DNA of 27,307 nucleotides from Pseudobutyrivibrio sp. UBA1225 (GTDB lineage: Bacteria; Bacillota; Clostridia; Lachnospirales; Lachnospiraceae), in contig DBWZ01000031.1 in assembly GCA_002309345.1 (NCBI GenBank), positions 28,158 to 55,464 of the forward strand. The letters are read 5' to 3'. The notes beneath the pieces are model-generated. The model was given only the letters and a program-made list of their open reading frames with translations. It had not been told where the DNA came from and did not search any database. This document shows, one piece after another, positions 22,797 through 27,307 of this stretch; the stretch's first letter is position 1, and every line of letters starts with the position of its first letter. Both the position numbers and the translations under genes were made by a program.

Positions 22797-22924
22797 ACCC
22801 TCCATGAAAACTAATTAAATCTTATGAGCTTTTCCAATATAACTTTCGTAAGCAACATCTAAAGCTGAAGTCCATACCTAACAAGATTCAAAGGAACAGT
22901 GATAATTACTTGATTGAGTATATA

Positions 22925-23881
22925 TTAACTAAAATAAACCAACTCATCCTCTGGCTTTTCAGCCTGCTTAATATCAACTGGATATAAAACCGGTCCCTTA
23001 CCCTTGTACTCCTTGGCAAACTCAATCTTAACCTTGGCGGTTATATCAACCCAACTTCTGTGAGCCAAGGTTGACGCTTTGTCCCATTTGCATTTAATGC
23101 CCAAGAACTGAATATCCTCGACACAGCATGTCATCGCAAAACGGCCTGGAACAAACACATCTCGTCTAAGCTTGCCGTCATTAGGGTTATAAACCAGACC
23201 CAAGAAATGAACTGTTTTACCATCGTATTTCTTGGCATTTTCCATGCAATCCATAAACCATAGAGCATAATCTGCATCAGTTATCTCTATCACATCAGCA
23301 TTGATATCAAAAGGAAGCTCTTCTGGTGAATCATCAATAGAACCATCTGCTCTCTCGTACACAATCTGAGCTGGACGATTCATTGATTTAATCTGACCAC
23401 GGAACTTTGTCTTTGGTGTTGCATCCGTACATCTGTTAAAAATAACTACCTCTGCCTTAAAAAGTTGCTCCATCATCATAGTGCGCATGTTGTTAAGGTA
23501 ATTTTCAAATGTAGTCGCATCAACCGTAGCCAAGGACTGAGCTGGAACCCACCCCTCCGGAAGCGGCTCATCATAAATATGCTCAACGCCCCAAGTACCG
23601 TTGTACTCAAGAAAGATAACATCCGGCTGATACTCATTGGAAATTCGAGTAAGATTCTCAAGATTAAATTCTTCTTCAGAATCAATAGTTGCAACCTTCG
23701 CATTAACGGTTTTAAGTTTTTCAATGTCGTATTCAACATCACCATCCTCACATGAAAGGATGAGGATTTTATCATCTCCGCCGGCGGCGAAATCATTTTC
23801 AAATAATGTTTCCTGAATCAGGGTAGTTTTTCCACTATCCATGAATCCAGTAAACACATATACTGGTATATCCTTTGCCAT
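22925..23881 (-). CDS. COG0523-like GTPase fused to a DUF1980-like (YcgQ/TIGR03943) C-terminal domain
   Basis: This 318-aa protein begins with a P-loop of the CobW/COG0523 type, VFTGFMDSGKTTL (G1 at about 12-19), followed by a shortened G-domain. The metal-binding CxCC motif of true COG0523 proteins is missing; only one Cys stands at that place (LILSCEDGD). The last 120 residues (about 195-318) resemble the C-terminal domain of the YcgQ/DUF1980 proteins: FLGLVYNPND, RFAMTCCVEDIQFLGIKCKW with its CC pair, WVDITAKVKIEF and a PEDELVYF ending. YcgQ proteins partner with YcgR permeases linked to zinc or other metals. The gene starts 39 nt after the His-rich GTPase, so the two probably act in one metal-handling process. 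The domain call is from memory of the family. Confidence 0.8.
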   Translation of the reverse strand: MAKDIPVYVFTGFMDSGKTTLIQETLFENDFAAGGDDKILILSCEDGDVEYDIEKLKTVNAKVATIDSEEEFNLENLTRISNEYQPDVIFLEYNGTWGVEHIYDEPLPEGWVPAQSLATVDATTFENYLNNMRTMMMEQLFKAEVVIFNRCTDATPKTKFRGQIKSMNRPAQIVYERADGSIDDSPEELPFDINADVIEITDADYALWFMDCMENAKKYDGKTVHFLGLVYNPNDGKLRRDVFVPGRFAMTCCVEDIQFLGIKCKWDKASTLAHRSWVDITAKVKIEFAKEYKGKGPVLYPVDIKQAEKPEDELVYFS

Positions 23882-23920
23882 AAATATTTAACCTCATCAT
23901 CTATTCCAAAATGATAATTG

Positions 23921-25057
23921 CTATAGCAATCCAAATAATTCTTCTATTTTATGTTCATCGATGTCTGCGCCGATAACAACCAAACGACCTGTGTAATCTG
24001 GCTCACCTGTTCTAAGCTCGTACTCACCATCAACAAAGTCAAAGTAAATCCAACCACCTTCAACAGATTCAACCATACCCTTAGATCGGATAACAGTTCC
24101 GTAATCTTCTGTCTCTGCAAAAACCTTCATTGCATTTTCAATTACAGCTTTCTCAAACTTATGAGGTGTTTCCTTGCCCCATGTAGTAAATACATCATCT
24201 GCATGATGGTGATGATGATCATGATCGTGACATCCACATGTACAGTTCTCGCCATGTTCATGATGGTATTCATGTTCATGATGATGTTCGTGCTCATGGT
24301 CGTGCTCATGCTCATGATGATGCTCGTGTTCATGCTCGTGTTCATGCTCGTGGTCGTGATGATGCTCGTGCTCATGATGATGCTCGTGTTCATGATGATG
24401 CTCGTGCTCATGAGCTTCGTGAGCCTCCTCTGCAAGATGCTTCATATCCTGCGCAAGGTTGTCTTGTCCCTCCATAACTGAAAGCAGCTTCTCGCCTGTG
24501 ATTTCATCCCAAGGTGTTGTAATAATAGCAGCTTTTGGATTGAGCTTTTGAATCTGCTTTACGCAGAACTCAAGTTGATCCTCTGTTGCTGTCTGTGAAC
24601 GAGAAAGCACAACAGTTGTAGCAAACTCAATCTGATTATTAAAGAACTCACCAAATGCCTTCATCTGCTTTGATGCTTTGAGTGCATTTACAACAGTAAC
24701 AAGACCGCAAAGCTTAACATCTGCAGATTCTTCAAGCTTGATAACAGAGGTCATTACATCTGAAAGCTTTCCAACACCTGATGGCTCAATAAGTATTCTA
24801 TCTGGACTGAACTTTTCGAGAACCTCATGAAGATTCTTGTCAAAATCTCCAACAAGTGAACAACAAATACAGCCTGAATTCATCTCTGAAATAGTGATTC
24901 CTGCATCCTTTAAGAATCCTCCGTCGATTCCTACTTCTCCAAACTCGTTCTCGATTAGGACGACCTTTTCTCCCTTGTATGCTTCCTCAAGTATTTTCTT
25001 GATATATGTAGTTTTACCAGCTCCAAGGAAACCAGAAATTATGTCAATCTTTGTCAT
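23921..25057 (-). CDS. COG0523 (CobW/YciC-type) metal GTPase with a long His-rich region
   Basis: This 378-aa cytoplasmic GTPase is of the COG0523 metal-chaperone family. Visible features are the P-loop GFLGAGKTT (9-17), the nucleotide-linked metal motif CICC (C63-C66), IEPSG (90-94) and a CobW C-terminal domain (about 286-378). Residues 213-285 hold 40 histidines in an H-E-H-E/HHH-E pattern plus a NCTCGC cluster, a large store for zinc, nickel or cobalt. The guanine-specificity motif NKxD is replaced by SRSQ (152-155). The P-loop and CICC are intact, so GTP hydrolysis is likely to continue. The start has GAGGGATT upstream. A Zur-type operator was looked for and not seen. Confidence 0.92.
   Translation of the reverse strand: MTKIDIISGFLGAGKTTYIKKILEEAYKGEKVVLIENEFGEVGIDGGFLKDAGITISEMNSGCICCSLVGDFDKNLHEVLEKFSPDRILIEPSGVGKLSDVMTSVIKLEESADVKLCGLVTVVNALKASKQMKAFGEFFNNQIEFATTVVLSRSQTATEDQLEFCVKQIQKLNPKAAIITTPWDEITGEKLLSVMEGQDNLAQDMKHLAEEAHEAHEHEHHHEHEHHHEHEHHHDHEHEHEHEHEHHHEHEHDHEHEHHHEHEYHHEHGENCTCGCHDHDHHHHHADDVFTTWGKETPHKFEKAVIENAMKVFAETEDYGTVIRSKGMVESVEGGWIYFDFVDGEYELRTGEPDYTGRLVVIGADIDEHKIEELFGLL
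24193..24420. repeat. Low-complexity tandem repeat coding the His-rich region
   Basis: Imperfect repeats of CATGATGATGCTCGTGCTCATG-like units, 18-22 nt with 6-nt subunits, code His-Glu and His-His runs. They keep frame in the GTPase gene. Such DNA expands and contracts easily by slippage. Confidence 0.85.
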
Positions 25058-25122
25058 AATAATCCCTCTTTTCTCAAAGATTTATTTGTAATCCAACAAA
25101 CAACTATTTTAGCATAGAAAGT

Positions 25123-25163
25123 GAAAAAAAAATAGCCTGCTTATTGATAGAAATAAGCAGACT
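25123..25163 (-). terminator. Terminator of the PTS-licT operon
   Basis: On the minus strand a 12-bp stem AGTCTGCTTATT / AATAAGCAGGCT with a 6-nt loop is followed by A and then eight or more Ts. It is 9 nt past the licT stop and the strongest terminator in the window. Confidence 0.92.
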
Positions 25164-25171
25164 ATTAAATA

Positions 25172-26005
25172 TTAGTTCATCTCATCTAAAGCAATTCTTT
25201 CGATATGCATGGCTAGATAGCCAATCTCTGCACTATCGATTTTTTTATCGAGACTTTTTTCTAGCTCGCCACAAATCTTAGTGGCCATTTGAAATGAATT
25301 TGCCGCAGTGGCGTTAATGTAGTCGTTCATATCAAGCTTAATAACTTCGCCTTTTAAAGTACGAGCAATCATATATCTAATATGATTGAGCAGTCTGTTG
25401 TAAGACAAGGACTGGGTATCAAACTTCTTTCGGGTTTCGGCCTCAACCAGTGAAGCGCATTGGCGTACTGCCTCTGCCATCTGCATTGCCTGAGAAACTG
25501 CCTGATCCATAATTGAAGAATGAATATGAAGGGCTATGTAGCCTATCTCATCATCCGTAAGTTGTATACCAAGCTTTTCAGCGATAAGACCTTTGGCTTT
25601 TTCTGCGACTTTAAACTCAGAGTGAAATAACACTCTAATGTCGTCGGTCAAAGGATTAGTGAGCTGCTCATTGTTCCTACTTCTTTTGACAGCATATTCA
25701 ATATGGTCTGCCAGAGGGAGCATAACATCCCTGTCGATAGTCTGAAATGTCTCCTCGGCGCCATCTAATAGTTCGTTAGATATTTCCAAATATAACGGGT
25801 CGATAGAGGTAACTAAATCTCTTTTGTCTCCACGCTCGGTGGATTCCTTTAAAGAATAAATCATGCAGTCAGTATCAACATCGATAGTTTCGCTGACGTG
25901 CTTACCAAAACCAATGCCTTTTCCCATAATGAGAAATTCTTGAGTTGTATTTTCCAATATACCTATTAATGCATTATGATTTAGCACCTTTTCAACTCTA
26001 TACAT
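25172..26005 (-). CDS. BglG/LicT-family transcription antiterminator
   Basis: This 277-aa RNA-binding antiterminator has an N-terminal CAT RNA-binding domain (1-55: YRVEKVLNHNALIGIL, MGKGIGFGK) and two PTS regulation domains. Four conserved histidines are at H101, H160, H208 and H267, at almost the same positions as in B. subtilis LicT. By family knowledge the PTS phosphorylates them and so controls dimerisation and binding to an RNA antiterminator before PTS genes. Its ATG (TAGGAG upstream) lies 12 nt after the PTS stop, so it probably controls this PTS operon. Its RNA target would be upstream of the PTS gene, outside the window. Confidence 0.95.
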   Translation of the reverse strand: MYRVEKVLNHNALIGILENTTQEFLIMGKGIGFGKHVSETIDVDTDCMIYSLKESTERGDKRDLVTSIDPLYLEISNELLDGAEETFQTIDRDVMLPLADHIEYAVKRSRNNEQLTNPLTDDIRVLFHSEFKVAEKAKGLIAEKLGIQLTDDEIGYIALHIHSSIMDQAVSQAMQMAEAVRQCASLVEAETRKKFDTQSLSYNRLLNHIRYMIARTLKGEVIKLDMNDYINATAANSFQMATKICGELEKSLDKKIDSAEIGYLAMHIERIALDEMN

Positions 26006-26017
26006 GGATACTCCTAC

Positions 26018-27307
26018 TTACTCGTAAAAATCTACTGCTAGTAAATCGTCTCCAGCCTTAACCTCTCCGTCAGCAAGACGACGAAGCTTCTGATTACCCT
26101 TAAGCTCTGTGCAAAGAACTGGTGTAGCAATTGAAGGAGCATTCTTAGAGATGAAATCTAAATCAGCCTCCATGAGTACGTCACCCTTCTTTACCTTCTG
26201 GCCATTTGTTACGTGAACGTTGAAGCCTTCACCATTAAGCTTAACAGTATCAATACCGAAATGAAGAAGCATAGCAACATCATCATCAGTCTTGAATCCG
26301 ATAGCATGCTTTGTATCAAATACAAATACAACTGTTCCATCTGCTGGAGCAACTACCTTACCATCGTTAGGAGTAACAACAGCACCATCACCCATCATCT
26401 TCTGAGCGAAAACTTCGTCTGGTGTCTCTGTTAAATCAGCAGCAACACCTGAAACAGGGCTTGAAAGAACAACGGTCTTAACAACCTTGCCAGTTGGCTC
26501 TGCAGAAGTCTCTGCCTTTGCCTCCTCAGCAACAGCGTCATTTGCTCCATTATATTCTACATTTGGAGCTGTCTCAAGATAATCTTCAAGATTAGACTTG
26601 ATAACTGTAACGTGTGGTCCGTAAATAACCTGAACACCGTTACCCTTGTGAACTACACCTGAAGCACCTGTAGCCTTAAGCATAGCATCATTAACGAGCT
26701 CTGACTTGTGAACTGTTACACGAAGTCTTGTTGCGCAGCAGTCAACATCAGAGATGTTAGCCTTACCACCAAGACCGTTTGTAATCTTTTCAGAAGTCTC
26801 ATCGTTCATAGATTCCTTCTTTGCATTGTAGTCTGAACGTCTGTAAAGCTTAACTTCTTCATCAGCGTCACGACCAGGAGTCTTAAGGTCAAACTTCTTG
26901 ATAAGGAATGTGAACAAGAAGTAGTAAACTACGAAGTAACCTGCACCTACTACTGGTACCCATACCCAGCTAGTAAGCTTGTTTCCAGGAAGAACACCGA
27001 AGAGAATTAAATCGATGATACCACCTGAGAATGTCATACCAACACCAACACCAAGCATGTGCATGAACATGTATGAAGCACCTGCGAAGATACAGTGGAT
27101 ACCATAAAGAGCTGGAGCTACGAATAAGAATGTAAACTCGATTGGCTCTGTGATACCTGTAAGCATTGAAGTAAGTGCTGCAGAAAGAAGAAGACCACCA
27201 ACTTCTTTCTTCTTCTCAGGAAGAGCTGTTCTGTACATAGCAAGAGCAGCACCTGGAAGACCAAGAATCATGAATGGGAACTTACCAGACATAAATCTTG
27301 TAGCTGA
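26018..27307 (-). CDS. PTS glucose/N-acetylglucosamine-type EIICBA, 5' part missing
   Basis: The frame is open to the right edge (residues SATRF precede an internal Met at 27292), so the first part of the membrane EIIC domain is outside. Present are the end of EIIC (GLPGAALAMYRTALPEKKK, the GITEPIEFTFLFVAP signature and later TM helices). EIIB follows with the phospho-Cys in ISDVDCCATRLRV, where an extra Cys precedes it, and then an Ala/Glu linker. The EIIA(Glc) domain carries the phospho-His in AMLLHFGIDTV and the ending DDLLAVDFYE. The protein imports and phosphorylates a hexose, glucose or GlcNAc most likely. A frame restricted to 27292 would leave the EIIC domain headless. Confidence 0.93.
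   Translation of the reverse strand, partial: SATRFMSGKFPFMILGLPGAALAMYRTALPEKKKEVGGLLLSAALTSMLTGITEPIEFTFLFVAPALYGIHCIFAGASYMFMHMLGVGVGMTFSGGIIDLILFGVLPGNKLTSWVWVPVVGAGYFVVYYFLFTFLIKKFDLKTPGRDADEEVKLYRRSDYNAKKESMNDETSEKITNGLGGKANISDVDCCATRLRVTVHKSELVNDAMLKATGASGVVHKGNGVQVIYGPHVTVIKSNLEDYLETAPNVEYNGANDAVAEEAKAETSAEPTGKVVKTVVLSSPVSGVAADLTETPDEVFAQKMMGDGAVVTPNDGKVVAPADGTVVFVFDTKHAIGFKTDDDVAMLLHFGIDTVKLNGEGFNVHVTNGQKVKKGDVLMEADLDFISKNAPSIATPVLCTELKGNQKLRRLADGEVKAGDDLLAVDFYE

Noticed and set aside
23917..23930. Perfect 14-bp palindrome ATTGCTATAGCAAT
   Set aside because: It overlaps the last codons of the GTPase gene, has no T-run and no promoter nearby; it may be chance.
24193..24420. Regular short repeats that could look like a CRISPR array
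   Set aside because: Units are 6-22 nt with no unique spacers and stay in frame within a metal GTPase gene, coding its His-rich region.
25058..25122. Zur-type operator before the His-rich GTPase
   Set aside because: No good match to the known palindromic Zur site could be seen; only AT-rich promoter-like sequence.

Overview
The window looks like chromosome of a low-GC, anaerobic, Gram-positive Clostridia, most likely a Lachnospiraceae member of the Butyrivibrio/Pseudobutyrivibrio kind. This is inferred from gene content: an NfnAB transhydrogenase, FchA plus FolD one-carbon genes, a GH36/GH2/GPH plant-oligosaccharide locus, a glucose-type PTS with a LicT-type antiterminator, strong AGGAGG-like ribosome binding sites and AT-rich spacers. 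All convincing genes are on the minus strand except one 41-codon gene at 18240-18365. No rRNA, tRNA, CRISPR array, transposase or phage gene was seen.

Layout from left to right. 1-321 is an arm-like repeat ending in the terminator of a 73-aa gene. 333-1368 holds that small gene and exonuclease III. 1557-6297 is a four-gene ABC efflux operon with two different adaptor proteins, one ATPase and one FtsX/MacB-type permease. 6407-7959 pairs a PilZ-domain protein with a zinc-ribbon membrane protein. 8037-9516 encodes FolD and FchA. The FolD lacks two residues needed for cyclohydrolase activity, which probably explains its pairing with FchA. 9575-9748 is a 57-aa gene too short for ordinary gene calling. 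9836-18049 is a sugar locus, read as TetR regulator, GH2 glycosidase, GPH symporter, GH36 alpha-galactosidase and PfkB kinase. 19146-21421 is nfnA-nfnB. 21556-22692 is an unknown membrane-anchored protein. 22925-25057 is a pair of COG0523-type metal GTPases, one very histidine-rich and the other carrying a DUF1980-like tail. 25172 to the right edge is LicT and a PTS EIICBA protein cut by the window.

The most unusual part is 18367-19154, between the convergent 41-aa gene and nfnB. The whole interval is one imperfect palindrome with arms of about 363 nt. It contains a 42-nt perfectly mirrored GC-rich block with G-quadruplex motifs, a three-way-junction-like apex, and a terminator in each arm. 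Bases 1-321 match the right arm in order and spacing, so a second copy seems to be cut by the left edge. This suggests a dispersed family, either a very large hairpin RNA or a foldback-type DNA element, that I do not recognise.
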